Source: Arabidopsis thaliana
Taxonomy: Eukaryota; Streptophyta; Magnoliopsida; Brassicales; Brassicaceae
Assembly: GCF_000001735.4 (NCBI RefSeq)
Contig: NC_003074.8
Span: 5,828,101-5,892,100 of the forward strand
Reading direction: 5' to 3'
Length of the DNA: 64,000 bases
In this document: positions 10,398 through 22,200 of the stretch, piece by piece
Layout: the number at the start of each line of letters is the position of its first letter
Position numbering within the stretch: position 1 is the first letter of the stretch
Notes under the pieces: generated by a model
The model's input: the letters and a program-made list of their open reading frames with translations, nothing else
What the model was told of the DNA's origin: nothing
Database searches by the model: none
Position numbers and translations under genes: made by a program

Positions 10398-13290
10398 ATC
10401 ATTCTTATTGCTTATTGTTTCATGATTCTGAACTTATGATAATAATGTGTTCGATGTTTTGTCGTTACATATATATACATGCTTGTATATAGTAGATATC
10501 ACTCTTCTTTTGCTATTGAAGAGAGATGATGTGGACCTGTGGTTTCACTTTCTATATTAGGAATCACAAGTATTGGCATATGTATTACCATGCATATCAT
10601 TTCCGATTCTTATATATATCGTTACTATTCGTATGTTTATGTACCTTGTTTATCCCACTTATTGATTCCTTCCACTGGCACTAGGAAATGTTTTGGAGAC
10701 GTACGTCCAATAAAATTGGAACAACAACAAATTTGAGTATGCCTCGAGTGAAAAGAAAACATGCACGAACTGAAAAATGATAAAACGAAAAAAAGAAAAA
10801 AACTTGTTATAGGACTAAAGCATAAAACTTAAAGGGTTTGTACTTTGTTGTACTTATAGCATTGTGGCAACCGAATTCAAAATCCTCATAAGCATCGGTG
10901 TCGTTGAAACAAAAAAAAAAGATATAACTTTGACGTAGAAGACGGGCTCATCGGCCCAATACAAATATTCGTAGACCACGTATCGGCCCTTAACCACTTT
11001 AAGGATTTGCCGACTCAACTGGCAAACAGAATTTGACTGGTCTGCTCTTCGTCACCAAAAAAAGTCTTCCACGTGTTTCTTTTACACGTACAGAGTTTCT
11101 CCTTGTATAAGATTTTAAGATTTATCTGGGCACGAAACTCGAAATATACTTTTTAAGGTCTATGTACACATTCGTTTTTAAAAAGGTTCATGATGGGTAA
11201 AACTATAAAGGGTAATATTAGAAACTAACTATGAAATGGAAAAGAATTGAGAGAATGACATTGTGTCAGAAAAGTTAGGTAAATAACATTTTCTGAAAAA
11301 GAGAAAATACAAAAATATCCTTGTGTTTACTTATTTTTACAATAATGCCATTGGCTTTAGTTATAAAGTTTATATGTATTTGTCTAAAATAGCATGATAT
11401 ATTTACAAAAATCATGTAATTCTTTAAAATACATACAGAATATATATACACGATATATATGTTTCTCTGAAATAATGTGTTTCTCAGAAATAGCACGAAA
11501 TATTTATAAAAAGCATGCAATTCTCTTATAGATCGCGAAGTTTAAAAAAACATATAGAATTGTTACAATATTACATGGGTTTTTATTGGATAACATGACA
11601 AATATTTATTTATTTCATGAGTTTTTATTGGATAGCATGACAAATATTAATATATCAGTGTTAATAACATGTTTTGTTCTTAAAATACATGCATTTTAAA
11701 ATCAGACATTTGTTTTAAAATCAAATCTAATCTCTTATATCACAACGACATTGACGGAAAATTCAGGTAAAAAGAGAAAATAAAGAATGAGAGATAGAGA
11801 GATTTCTATGGAAAAAGAAAGAGAGAACATGTAGGTGAACAAAATAAAGAGATATGATGATATATTTTATGAGAGGTGGTGAAGATTATTTTAGGAGAGG
11901 GAGAGAGAAATAGAAAAAGAAAATGACATGGTGAATCTGAAGAAGATGAATTGTGTTAAAGATGAAGAGAGAAAGAGAACTCCATGGCTAAAGTCTCGTA
12001 AAGAAGATGAAAAAGAAACAAAAGAAGGAAGAAGAAAGAGAAAGGCTAAAATAGACTAAATATTGCCAAAATTTCTGTAGCCGACAAATACTATTTGGTC
12101 CAAGGTTATTTTGTGTATTCTTTTGAAGTCAAAAGTTATTTCTTACACATACTCAACTATAAAGGGGATAAAGTATAGTGTGAATTGTTGACGGCAGAAG
12201 AGAGAAAGGTACATATTTATATCTCAATGAAAAGATAATAAACGTGTTAATAGAGACAGTAAGGAGCGTTAGTGTAACAAGTCAGATTCATGGGGCCACG
12301 GTATCATTTAGGAAATGGACCGATTCAATTTAATGTTGTCTTTAAGTGCGATGTGAAGAGCTCCCTACCAATCGGACACCTCCCATGCCTTATGATTTCT
12401 CTATAACTATTGATTTTATTCGGAAATACTATAAATGTTACACTTCAATCTCTGTATATAGTTAATGGAATGGAATTGGAAGAATAAAAAGCATCACATC
12501 AAATTCCAGACTCTGATTTGCATACCCTAATAAAACATGTACTAATGTAACACAATCATATTGGGATTTAGACTTAATTTAGGAATGAGAAAGCAAAAAA
12601 GTGTGAGACAAAACGAGGTTGTTGACGAATTTGACTACGATGAGACCCCAAAAAAAAAAAAAGATGTTGACCAACTTTTTAAGACTGTATGGTTCTGAAT
12701 ATTCAGATATTTTGGGGGTTAAAATCGAAAGATTTGTATAGTTAAGGGACTAGATAAAAATATTTAAGTGCGAGGAGGCAGTTGAGGGAACCACTTCTGT
12801 TGAAGTCTGTCATTTTCATATATTTGTAAACTGGGCCAGATAGATTTATAGTGATCAAAATGGGACCAATTGATTTTTCAAATTAGGACAATATATGTCG
12901 TCTCTGTATTTGTCATTGTCTATTCCAATTCTGTTCTGGTCTTGATTTTTTCTTATAATTTTGTACATAAATTAGCAAAACTTAGTTTTGTTTCCAAGGG
13001 AAAAAACCAAAAAAATATATCTTACAAACAAAATAAGGGTGCAAAACGTATAAGAAAATAAAAGAATGGGATCAAAGTGGAATAAAAGAATATTAGGGCG
13101 TCGGTGACGTGAAGCTTCGCTGCTGGGAGAAAAAAGCTCACATGCGTATTATCTCAGTCTCAGCTATATTTAGAACAACAACACATGTCTGAACACATTA
13201 CAGTTCCTATATCTGTTTCGAATTCAAATCTCCTGTCCTTTTTTCATATATAATAATTCATCATAAATATTTATTGATTTGATTCTATCT
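10398..13290. other. Gene-poor stretch with transposon relics
   Basis: 3' flank of the glycine-rich gene, then AT-rich DNA. A probable non-autonomous DNA transposon lies at 11200-12180 (separate entry). ACACGTGT-type G-box-like sites lie near 11070-11090. From 12181 to 13290 I see nothing coding. Purine-rich GAGAGA runs occupy 11760-12050. Confidence 0.45.
11200..12180. mobile_element. Possible non-autonomous DNA transposon relic
   Basis: Inner end segments resemble each other in inverted orientation: AAAATACAAAAATATCCTTG at about 11305 and, reversed, GAATACACAAAATAACCTTGG at about 12103-12123. The interior carries a direct repeat of TTTTTATTGGATA(A/G)CATGACA (about 11580 and 11622) and purine-rich filler, with no ORF. 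This fits a decayed MULE-type element. Exact ends and target duplication were not found. Confidence 0.33.
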
Positions 13291-13399
13291 CTTATATATA
13301 TTTTCGATCTCTCCTGAAAAGAGAAAAAAGTTGGAAACTTCGACGAATGTGTTTATAAATCTTTTTATTTTCTATCTGTCTTGATTTAGTTTTATCTTT

Positions 13400-14309
13400 T
13401 TTGGAATCGGTCTGAAGTTGGACAAAAGAATCCGCCATTTTCTCCTCGGTCTCTCTGCTCTTCTCTTCAGTATCGGATCTGGGTCTCCTTCGCTTTCGTT
13501 TCAAGGTAACACAAAAAAAACTTCAAATTCTTTTCTCTTTTATTCACACCATTTTCGCTTTCTTTTTCCTTTTTCTTCTTTAATCTTTGTGACTGTTCTA
13601 TATCAATCTTCATTTAACATTTGCATTCTCATCACTTATCAGTATTTTCTGATATCCAATTTCTGGGTTTTCGAATTCGATTCGATAAGAATATTTATTT
13701 CATTTTTTTTTTTAATGTAGTAGTATATGTTTTTTCCCCAAAGTCACGGCATTGGAAAAAAGGAAAAACACAGCTGTTCCTTGCTTCAAGCCCGAGATTA
13801 AGCAAAAATAATTACTATTTCTTTCTTTTAAAAAAATATTCGAATCAACGCACTATATAAAATTACCTACTTTTGACAGTATCTGAATTAAACATCAACC
13901 AAACTTCAAACTCTCTCCTCTGTAATCCATTCTTTTTGTATTCCCAACCACGTGATTTTTTGATTCGGTAATTATCCATATTCTACACTACGATTATTAA
14001 GCATTAAAATTTATCGATTGGTGAAAAAATTAAACTTCGTGATTTTGGCTTTTGCAGATTATTTTGGGAGACGAGGAGGCGTTAGCTGTAATTCATTGTA
14101 TACTTGCTTTGGCTATTAAAGCCGTCACACAAAAAAAGTAAAAGCAACACACACACATAAATAGACACACTTTTTTACGTATATGTGTGTCTTCTTTCGT
14201 CTCTGTTGGGAATAGATCTTGTCCTAAGAGATCACTTCGAGTCTGATCTAAAGTGAGAAACTTTGGTTCTTGTTTTGGTTTTTGGAATCTTGTCTAATCT
14301 GGGGAGATA
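13400..14309 (+). other. 5' leader with a probable UTR intron
   Basis: A 5' UTR exon probably ends at 13505 (TCAAG/GTAACA) and rejoins at about 14059 (TTTTGCAG/ATTATTTTGG), leaving a roughly 550-base intron in the leader of the downstream membrane-protein gene. T-rich intron composition supports this, but it is inferred from splice consensus only. Confidence 0.5.
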
Positions 14310-15146
14310 ATGGGAATGAGTCTCGATTTCGATGTTGATCTTGAGAAAGGAATCATAGATTGCGACAATGTTTATACAAAATCACCGGAGAAGCCGATGT
14401 CTCCTGATAACAAACCGGTAATAACCGGAGAAGAAAGTGTTGGTTCGTTAGAGAATGATACAAGTCCGGTTCAATGTGGAATCAATAAACCGGGATGGGG
14501 GAGAAGCGATCGGAAGGAGAAACGGAAGAAATCTGCGTCGAAGCCTCCTCGACCGCCGCGTGGACCGTCGCTAGACGCGGCGGATCAGAAACTTATTAGA
14601 GAGATCGCTGAATTGGCGATGTTGAAACGCGCGAGAATCGAACGTATGAGAGCTTTGAAGAAATCAAGAGCGGCTAAAGCTGCGTCTGCCGCTTCTTCTT
14701 TAGGCAATGTATTGGCCACTCTTTTCACCGCTATTTTCTTCTTTGTCCTCGTTTTCCAAGGTATGATTTGATTCCACGATTGCGTTTGCGTTTTGGTGAT
14801 TTTACCAGTTTTGGTTAAATCTTATGTGTGTGTGTTTTATTGGATTTTTTCAGGATTGTCACCGAGAGCAGCCGGTAGCTCCGGGAAATCTCACTTAGTA
14901 GTCGCCGGCAAAGCCAATGGTGGTTTTGTTTCGGTTCAATATGCGGGAAATCCGTCGGCGAGCGAACCGGATGGAGGTTATACCGGACCAGTTTTAGCAC
15001 AGAGACCAAAGTAAGTTGCTTCACTATCTAATTTCACTAACTGGCGTAACTGCTTATCTGAATTAATCTCTAATCCGGTTTGTTGTACTTACAGTTTACT
15101 AAAACCGGTGTCCGGTTTGGAGAATGAAAAGAAGAGTTCACAGTGA
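14310..15146 (+). CDS. Small single-pass membrane protein, plant-specific
   Basis: Three exons, 14310-14760, 14854-15010 and 15095-15146, join in phase to 219 residues. The N-terminal 65 residues are acidic and polar. A basic stretch follows (RKEKRKKSASKPPRPPRGPS, about 70-89), then a charged helix (LIREIAELAMLKRARIERMRALKKSRAAKAA, about 95-125). A hydrophobic segment NVLATLFTAIFFFVLVFQG at about 132-150 probably spans the membrane. The Gly/Ser-rich C-terminus ends NEKKSSQ. I recognise no catalytic domain. By position it is At3g17120, of unknown function. Confidence 0.88.
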
Positions 15147-16394
15147 AAGCGTAACGAAATGGTTAAGAATTGGACAGTTCCATACTGGTTTGCTCAAACC
15201 ATTTATCGGTTTAGATTGTCGGTGAGACATGTACCGATAAACTTTTTGGGAAAATCGGCTGCTTTCTCTGCGGCTGTGAAACGATAATATTATCCGATGT
15301 GGGTAAGAAAGTAGTTTTGTGTCAGTTTTTTCTTGAATAAACTGAGAGAAGTTTACAAATAATAAAAATCAGTGTTATATTATTCAAGTTATCACGTTAC
15401 TCTTATCTCTTCTTATATGTACAATAATACAAACTGAGATCTTTTTAGTAGATTGTTGCAAAACTGTATCCAAATTTTGACGAAATTCAAAGATTCAAAA
15501 ATAAAATACGAAACCAACATTATTGGTATATGATTTTTGTATAATTGAAATCACATGTGTAACGATGGTTGAAGTTGAAATTGAAATTTGAAATCAATTA
15601 TATTAAAAATAACAAATGTATATTTGGGAACAGAATCCATGTGGATGTATCTAAACAGTCCACTGAGCTATAGAGAGTAGAGACCACTTTTTTAATGCTG
15701 TGCCAAAATTAATTGAACATGTGATTTCACGTGTGTGTGTGTATGAGTGTATTTCAAACGTCTATTATTTCTGTTTCGTTGCTGTCTGCGGATGGATGCT
15801 TCGTGGCCCCTTTAATTAAGGCCCATTAACTCCCAATCTGTTTAGTCTCACTCTATTACTCCACTCAGCAAGTGAACAAATACAATTCGAAACTTCGAAT
15901 AGTAACAACAATTATTGCAGATTAGTTTGGTAGTGGATTAGACTGTTTAGTTTTGAAGGCGGATTAGACTGTTTATTGAGGTTATCCTAAGTTATATAAT
16001 CCAAATCACACTGAAATTTTTACCTAAAGATAAAAAAATTGTGGTTATGTATTACAGTAAAACCAAATCTTATAAGAAAAACATCTTTAACTAAAATATA
16101 TTTTAAGATAGAAAATATTTTACAATAAAGTCATACAAAACTAGTTTTCATTATTCATAAAATTTGAATTGAGGCAGAAAAAGCTTGGACCATAATCATC
16201 AATATATGCGCTGTTTTTTCAACGTTATAAGTTATCCACTACAAGTCTTTAAGTATATCATTTTGTAGTTGATAACTTATTAGTTTTTGCTTCAATATGT
16301 GTAACTCTTCCGAATTTACAATAAAAATTTGTTCTTGTCAATAATTACAAATATATGTATATATATAATTGTTATTTTCAACAAACAAAGATTC
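15147..16394. other. Convergent 3' spacer
   Basis: Lies between the 3' ends of a plus-strand and a minus-strand gene. Holds their UTRs and AT-rich spacer; no ORF or RNA recognised. Confidence 0.45.
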
Positions 16395-16946
16395 TTAAAG
16401 ACCATTCATCAGAGACTTAAGCACAGAAATCGCCACGTCACAAAGATTTTTAACTAGCTTGTTTCTAGCCGTAACAGCCACCGAGCTTTCATCGTCGGCG
16501 CCGGCGTTCGTGATTCCTTTCTGACAAGAATCAGTCTGCTTCTCGGCGTCTCCGAGCACATATATCGCAAAGCCGAATTTGCCGCCCTGCATTGCCTCCA
16601 TCGCCTGAGGAATATTAAACTTGACCACCGGCCGGTACAGCTCAGCGCACTGAGCCAGCGCGCGCTCTGCCGCAGGATCGTGAGCATGTTTGATCAGCGA
16701 TTGGATGTATCCTAAAGTATCGGTCATGTTTCCGAGCACGACGCTGGCCATAGCGGCACCTAAGGATTTGGGATCAGAAGGTGACGGAGAGAATGGACGA
16801 AGAGAGGCTTCACATAGGTCGCAGAATGGCGTTGCTTGGCATATTTTGTCGATAAGGTCGTCGGAGGATTGGACTACCGACGGCAGAAGCAGAAGGAGAA
16901 AGAGGGAGAGACACGGTAATGATGTGACGGTGGATGATCTTTTCAT
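16395..16946 (-). CDS. Invertase/pectin methylesterase inhibitor family protein
   Basis: Single-exon, 183-residue secreted protein. Signal peptide at 1-27 (LSLFLLLLLPSVVQS), then the four-helix-bundle PMEI/INH domain. Cys36 and Cys45 would form the hairpin disulfide (Cys42 is extra), and Cys100 and Cys141 the second. NMTDTLGY at 73-80 and CAELYRPVV at 100-108 match family positions. Members bind and block apoplastic or vacuolar invertases or pectin methylesterases. Sequence alone does not tell which. A TATA-like TATATAAG lies about 100 bases upstream on the minus strand (near 17050). By position it is At3g17130. Confidence 0.9.
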   Translation of the reverse strand: MKRSSTVTSLPCLSLFLLLLLPSVVQSSDDLIDKICQATPFCDLCEASLRPFSPSPSDPKSLGAAMASVVLGNMTDTLGYIQSLIKHAHDPAAERALAQCAELYRPVVKFNIPQAMEAMQGGKFGFAIYVLGDAEKQTDSCQKGITNAGADDESSVAVTARNKLVKNLCDVAISVLKSLMNGL

Positions 16947-17901
16947 GGTCGGAGATAGTGAAATTTGAGAAAAAATTGATATGTGATAAAAATAAAGACG
17001 TGTGTGGTTGTGTTGTGAATGCTACTGGTAGCTCTGTTTCTAGACTTATATAGTAGTTGCTATTTAAGTTTGTTATATGAAAAGCTTTCAAATTACTAAC
17101 AATTATGTTTTTCTTCTTTAAACCACCAAGACAAATGTGCTTTTTACGTGTCATCACATATGAATTTTGCTATATATCGATGTGATCAACTAGGTTAATG
17201 ATTATTAGGTCTACGTGGTTATTCTAATTCCCACCCGTGAACGACTTCGTGATCAACAAACTTTATTTGGTTTGGAGTTTGATAGAAATAACATACTATA
17301 TAAGCAGCTAGCTCTATGTATTTTAGACTATATGTAAACTTGGATTTGAGTATTAATGTATATATGTAGGTATGAGGTATATATTGATTGAATCATACTA
17401 CCTAATTTTTTTGAATACATGGATCTGTGTTTGGTCTTTAGTTTTTGTTTGTTACACTTTATCCTTTTGGTTATATGTGGTTGTTGGGCACGATACCAAG
17501 AGAAAGAAGAGGGTATGTGTGGTTTAGATTTGGCGTATGAGTACTTTAGTAGTCGGTCACATATACGACAAAAAAAATACCATTATATATGAGTCCACAC
17601 TATACCCGACGTCGACCAAATAATTTCAAAATACCTTAACTTAATTAAATATTGTGGGGGCTGTTTCTCTCGGCAGTCGATATCTGGCTCGTGAATGTTT
17701 TGTATATCCCGTGATTCGGTTCTAGAAACTTCGTGCCGAATTTTTGCCCGTGTTCAATAACCGGTTCTTAAAGCCAGTCCCGGTTAATGTAACGTTATAC
17801 AAATTTGATCCACATCATTCATTCGGATTAAAGAGGCATGGTCGATATTGGTTACGAGCTTTATTATTATTTTAGATCATATTAAATAAGATGTAAATTA
17901 A
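16947..17901. other. Promoter and spacer between two minus-strand PMEI-type genes
   Basis: Contains the promoter of the 16395-16946 gene and the 3' flank of the next. No coding or repeat recognised. Confidence 0.4.
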
Positions 17902-18519
17902 TTAGAGCAACATTCGGATGATGGCTCTGGTCACATCGCAAATCTTTTCCATTCTCTGAGTCAAACTGGTCAACGGAGATTGGCCTTTGGTAAACCCTCC
18001 TTCGCATATGGAAGCTTCCACGCCGGCGTCAACAACAGCCCCTTCAGCGAACTTAGGGTTTCCTTTGATAGATATAATGGCAGTGTGGACGTCAACGTCT
18101 ACGATCGTTTTGTATCTCATACTACACTCGTCTAATGGCTTTTTCAGCATTGGTTTTGTTTTGTAGGCCTCGTTGATCTGCCCGACCGTTTCGGCCCCAA
18201 GCGCCTACATTCCCAACAAAAAAAAAAAAACATTTACATTTTAACATTAAATCTAATATTTTTAACTTTAAATTTAGTAAATAAACCCCGTGATCTCGAA
18301 AATATTGTCTTATTCATATTGAGTCTACGGAAAAAGAGTGAAAACCTTGATTTTGTCGACGAGGACGGTGTCGGCCTAGGAGCTACGTGGATCGGAGCGG
18401 AGGAGAGAAAGACAGAGAGTGTAGTCAGGTGTCTGTTTGCATGTCTTATCTACAATATTTCCCATCGCAACTCCCACCACCATAGCCATCATCATCATCA
18501 TCATCTTTACCATAATCAT
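17902..18519 (-). pseudogene. PMEI-type inhibitor gene with an in-frame stop
   Basis: Two exons, 18519-18346 and 18204-17902, joined at a codon boundary. Exon 1 starts MIMVKMMMMMM (a CATCAT microsatellite makes the Met run) and continues as a short hydrophobic leader, then DKTCKQTPDYTLCLSLLRSDPRSS, an intact PMEI hairpin with its two Cys. The next codon is TAG (about 18370), where paralogues continue into the helix. After it the frame stays open: ADTVLVDKIK, then ALGAETVGQINEAYK, LDECSMRYKTIV and SICEGGF. Only one lesion and otherwise good coding suggest a young pseudogene. If the stop is real, the product is about 47 residues. By position it is At3g17140. Confidence 0.7.
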
Positions 18520-19093
18520 CTTCTCAGCTCTCTCTCAAAAATTATAAATTTATTAGTACTAATTGGTAAATTAAGATGTACTATAATGCGATGAATTACT
18601 AGACATGTCTATTTATATGTGTTTGTACGTGTGACTTAATTAAAATTATGCCAAAACGTTTTCTTTTCATTTTGTTGCTTCGATACATGTAACCTATTTA
18701 ATGTGCATTCTTTGACGTGTCCAGCCTGTAATTATCTACATAGTTTGAAGTTATTACCCTCTAAATCCGGGGATGATCCCTCTGAATAAAAGATCTGTTA
18801 CTCCGATTTGAATAACCATTAATTTGTTGCCAATTTGAAATTAGGGGGAGGGGAATAGTTTTGAGGGAAAGACCACAAGATAAAATATATAGGCTTTGGT
18901 TGTGCTAAATGTGTAACAATAAACATGTATCAAATTTGATAAGTATTTATATATAGAGATAAATAGTCATATACTTTTTACATCTAGTCAAACACATTCA
19001 ACTACAATAAGAAAGACAATAAAAGCTAGTAGTATGCACAAGTGTTAATGGCCTCTTCGTCAACGTAAATAATATCTTGCCTTATAATGATCT
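18520..19093. other. Divergent promoter region
   Basis: Separates a minus-strand and a plus-strand PMEI-type gene. TATA-like TATAAATA on the minus strand at about 18610. No ORF seen. Confidence 0.4.
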
Positions 19094-19111
19094 TTGACCA
19101 AAACAGGTCAA
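19094..19111. promoter_or_regulatory. Inverted W-box pair (TTGACC-6-GGTCAA)
   Basis: TTGACCAAAACAGGTCAA is a perfect 6+6 palindrome with two W-box cores (TTGAC) facing each other, about 60 bases before the start codon of the next gene. The same arrangement with the same spacing precedes the next paralogue. WRKY factors bind TTGAC; binding here is inferred. Confidence 0.55.
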
Positions 19112-19169
19112 TGGCTTCGTAATGATATATATATCCAGTATCCACTAAGGTTTTCTTATTAACCTTTCA

Positions 19170-20021
19170 ATGCACTATCAAATAAAAACAATGATGAAAT
19201 TATTCTCTATTTTTGTCGTATTTATGCAAATCCAAGTAGCATTGTCGTCTCAACCAATTCGGTATGCTACGGAACCTAAGCCCATACAAGAACTCTGCAA
19301 ATTTAACATTAATCCAAGCCTCTGCGTCTCTACTCTCAATCTTGATCCTAGAAGCAAGAACTCAAATTTACGAGGTGAGATCAAAAAAATCTTAGATTAC
19401 GTTTTTTTTTTCTTCTTCCATAAGGATAATCTACCAACAATTTCAAAAACTAAACAGAAAACACGAACAATAATTCGTACAAAAAAGGAAAACTGACGAA
19501 ATGACTTTGCTATATTTGACATGTTTAACGCAAATTTTAATCGGTGAAGTTGTTGTTACCAGAAAAAAAAAATGTTTAAGCAAATTTTGTCATTGTCTAC
19601 TATTCCCTCATAATAAAACTTACGTCAAAATACTAAAATGTATATTTGTTTATTTTTTTCTTTCATGATAGAGCTTGCGTGGATCTCTATCGATGCGACT
19701 TCAAACAAAGTCAACAAAATGTTAAACTATCTCATCTCCGTCTCTAAGAACATCAAAGACCGTGAAGACTTAAAGAAGTACAAAACTTGCATTGATGACT
19801 ATGGCACGGCGGCTCGTAGGTTTTTACCGGCGGCGTTGGATGATCTTAAAGCTGGGTTCTTTTCTCTAGCGAAGTCTGATATGGAAAGTGTTGTGTCGAT
19901 ACCCGATCATTGTGAGGCGCAATTCGGTGGGAGTTCACCGTTGACGGGACGTAACAAAGCCACTCATGATATCGCTAATATGACTGCTGACATCATAAGA
20001 TATCTTTTTGGCAATAATTAA
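19170..20021 (+). CDS. PMEI/invertase inhibitor family protein
   Basis: Exons 19170-19374 and 19672-20021 join in phase 1 to 184 residues. Starts at Met1, Met8 or Met9 are all possible; Met8/9 gives the more usual signal peptide (MMKLFSIFVVFMQIQVALS). The hairpin Cys lie in ELCKFNINPSLCVSTL, then the second pair in CIDDYGTAARRFL and DHCEAQF. The C-terminus is DIANMTADIIRYLF. The intron position after the N-terminal hairpin is shared with the next gene. The pair are tandem duplicates, including part of the promoter. Expected to be secreted and to inhibit pectin methylesterase or invertase; the target is unknown. By position it is At3g17150. Confidence 0.9.
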
Positions 20022-20560
20022 TAAGTTTTTAGTCTTGTTCAAAGTACAATCGAGTAACGCATAATGAAGAATAAGATATTTATTTCCCATTTTTATTGAC
20101 GAGAGTCTGAGTCTTTGATTAATCCGTACTATAAAGGAAAACTTGCTTACGTTACGTAACACTGTTATATATATGGTATACTGAATACTGTACAATTTCT
20201 TCTTAACATACGATTTGAACATCGAGTAAACGAGATATATGTAGAATTCCTTAAATTGCGTTCGAAGATTTTGCCATTGCAATAAATTCTGATGTATTCC
20301 TAAAATACTTAGCAAGACATGATGTATTCATACTCACCCCCCTCATGTAAAATAAAATAAAAATAATCTGAATTATGATTCGAATAAGCACTGAGAATTT
20401 GAATAAATTGAGTTCTGTCTGTTAGTCAAAAAAATAAAAGAAGATATCATGGTTATACCTTAAAAAAAAAAGATACCATATGTTCTTTTTTTTGATAAAA
20501 AAGAAAGATATCATAAGTTTTTCTAGTTAAACACATTTAGTTCATTACTCCTTAATTGAA
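20022..20560. other. Spacer between tandem PMEI-type genes
   Basis: 3' UTR of the upstream gene and AT-rich spacer. No separate coding recognised. Confidence 0.4.
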
Positions 20561-20578
20561 TTGACCAGAAGAGGTCAA
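20561..20578. promoter_or_regulatory. Second inverted W-box pair
   Basis: TTGACCAGAAGAGGTCAA repeats the palindrome and 6-base gap of the element before the upstream paralogue. It is followed by the same ATGG and similar flank, so it was copied with the gene and then kept. The gap bases differ while both arms are unchanged. Confidence 0.55.
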
Positions 20579-20711
20579 TGGATTCTGTCATTCTGATATT
20601 TATTAAATGGTTTTTGAGAAATTTGGTCCTTGACTAATAAACGCTATATAACCTTAACACTAGAACAATTCACTAACAGTAGCTCTCAAGATTCTCAGAC
20701 TAGCTATCAAA

Positions 20712-21444
20712 ATGAATATTTACATATACTTATTCGCTATTTTTGTCGTGCTTAGCCAAATCCAAATAGCCTTGTCACAAACAATTCAGTCTCCTCCGGG
20801 ATCTAGCCTTGTACAACGACTCTGCAAAAGAAACCGTTACCAAGCCCTATGCATCTCTACTCTCAATGTTGATCCTAGAAGCAAAACCTCAAATCTACAA
20901 GGTGACAAATTATAAATACATCATTCTTTGCCTTTTTCTTTTCTTCTAAAAACTGTCCACTAGCTAACAATCTAAAAGAAAAACTTGATTAAAACAATGT
21001 TGAAATAATTTGCTATTAACGTAAGTTTTGTCATTACCTATTTTCTTAGAATTCCAAGTTATATAGCTAATTCATATTTGTTTATTCATTTTGTAATCCA
21101 TGAAAGGGCTTGCGTCGATCTCTCTCGATGCTACGACAAAGAAATTCAACGTGACGTTAACATATTATATCTCTGTCCTAAAGAATGTCAGAGGCCGCGT
21201 AGACTTTGAGAGATACGGAACTTGCATCGAGGAGTATGGTGCGGCGGTTGATAGGTTTTTACCGGCGGTGAAGGCTGATCTAAAGGCGAAGAAATATCCT
21301 GAGGCTATGTCTGAAATGAAAGACGTTGTGGCGAAGCCAGGTTATTGTGAGGACCAGTTCGCCGGGGAATCTCCGGTGACGGCACGTAACAAAGCCGTCC
21401 ATGATATCGCCGATATGACTGCTGACATCATCAAAACGTTGTGA
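20712..21444 (+). CDS. PMEI/invertase inhibitor family protein
   Basis: Exons 20712-20901 and 21107-21444 join in phase 1 (CAA G/GG CTT) to 175 residues. Signal peptide MNIYIYLFAIFVVLSQIQIALS. Hairpin Cys in LCKRNRYQALCISTL, then CIEEYGAAVDRFL and GYCEDQF. The C-terminus is DIADMTADIIKTL. It is closely related to the gene upstream, with the same intron position and similar exon lengths, so it is a tandem duplicate. Probable apoplastic inhibitor of pectin methylesterase or invertase. By position it is At3g17152. Confidence 0.9.
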
Positions 21445-21679
21445 AATGTCAACTAATTAAAAAAAATTCAATGTTCAACGAGAAATGAATAACATATTTT
21501 TAGAAAAGGAATAAGATTTTGTTTGATATTTAGTTTCTGTTTTTGATCTTTCAAAGTCTTGATTTATAGAAACCACGATAAGAATTCGGTGGTCTAAATC
21601 AGGATACCTCCAACATTTTATAGGAAAAAGAGCTTTTTTTTTCTTTCCCAAGCACAGTTATGTAGAGCTCTTCTCTGCG

Positions 21680-22200
21680 ATCATTACCTGTAAATATCTA
21701 CATATTCATAATGTAAATGATTTTTTGCCAAAAAATGAAAAAACTTTAACAAACAATTTTTGACAATATTCACAAGTGTCATGTGGACAAGTTGTGGTTC
21801 TCTTTGTATTCCATGAGGTTTCAAATGTTGTTGTTAAAAGTAATATAAATTTATATGCACTCTTTCCCTCAAAATTGATGATTCTAGCATTGTATTTGTT
21901 TTCTCTAAGTTAATGGACTTAATTTATATCTTGTTTTTACAAATAAATACTATGAAATAAGACATTAGGCCTCACTAGTAGCCTAGACAACTAAGTTTAA
22001 GGCCCAAATGTTATTCCATGAACTAATACCTTTTTAATGTGTATTAATATTTTTCATCAAAACTACATTATTCTCTAATATGAACCGTTAGATGTGATGC
22101 CATCTCATCAATCCTAGTATATTCCAGATTGAACGGCATCACATCAATCCTAGTATATTCCAGATTGAACGGTTGAGATTGGGTTTCGAGAGTATTAAAA
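21680..22200 (+). pseudogene. Deleted copy of the defensin-like gene region
   Basis: 21680-21740 matches the leader upstream of the intact gene (22500-22570: CTGTAAATAT(C/A)TACATATTCATAA and TTTTTTGCCAAAAAATG). From about 21780 the match jumps to the end of that gene's last exon (GTGGTTCTCTTTGTATTCCA, then TTTCAAATGTTGTTG). It continues through the 3' UTR into a copy of the promoter of the acidic-protein gene (GGCCTCACTAGTAGCC, TATGAACCGTT). The whole signal-peptide exon, intron and most of the mature peptide are missing. This is a duplicated block with one large internal deletion, so no peptide is expected. Confidence 0.75.
22106..22172. repeat. Two direct copies of a 31-base unit
   Basis: A unit starting CATCAATCCTAGTATATTCC occurs at 22106-22136 and again at 22142-22172. 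The other copy of this block (about 23960) has only one unit, so the doubling is local and later than the block duplication. Confidence 0.85.

Noticed and set aside
9937-10425. Long ORFs in other frames and on the minus strand across the glycine-rich gene (His/Leu-rich and Val/Glu-rich)
   Set aside because: They mirror the GGN/TAY repeat of the real frame; composition is pure repeat with no signal peptide or family features.
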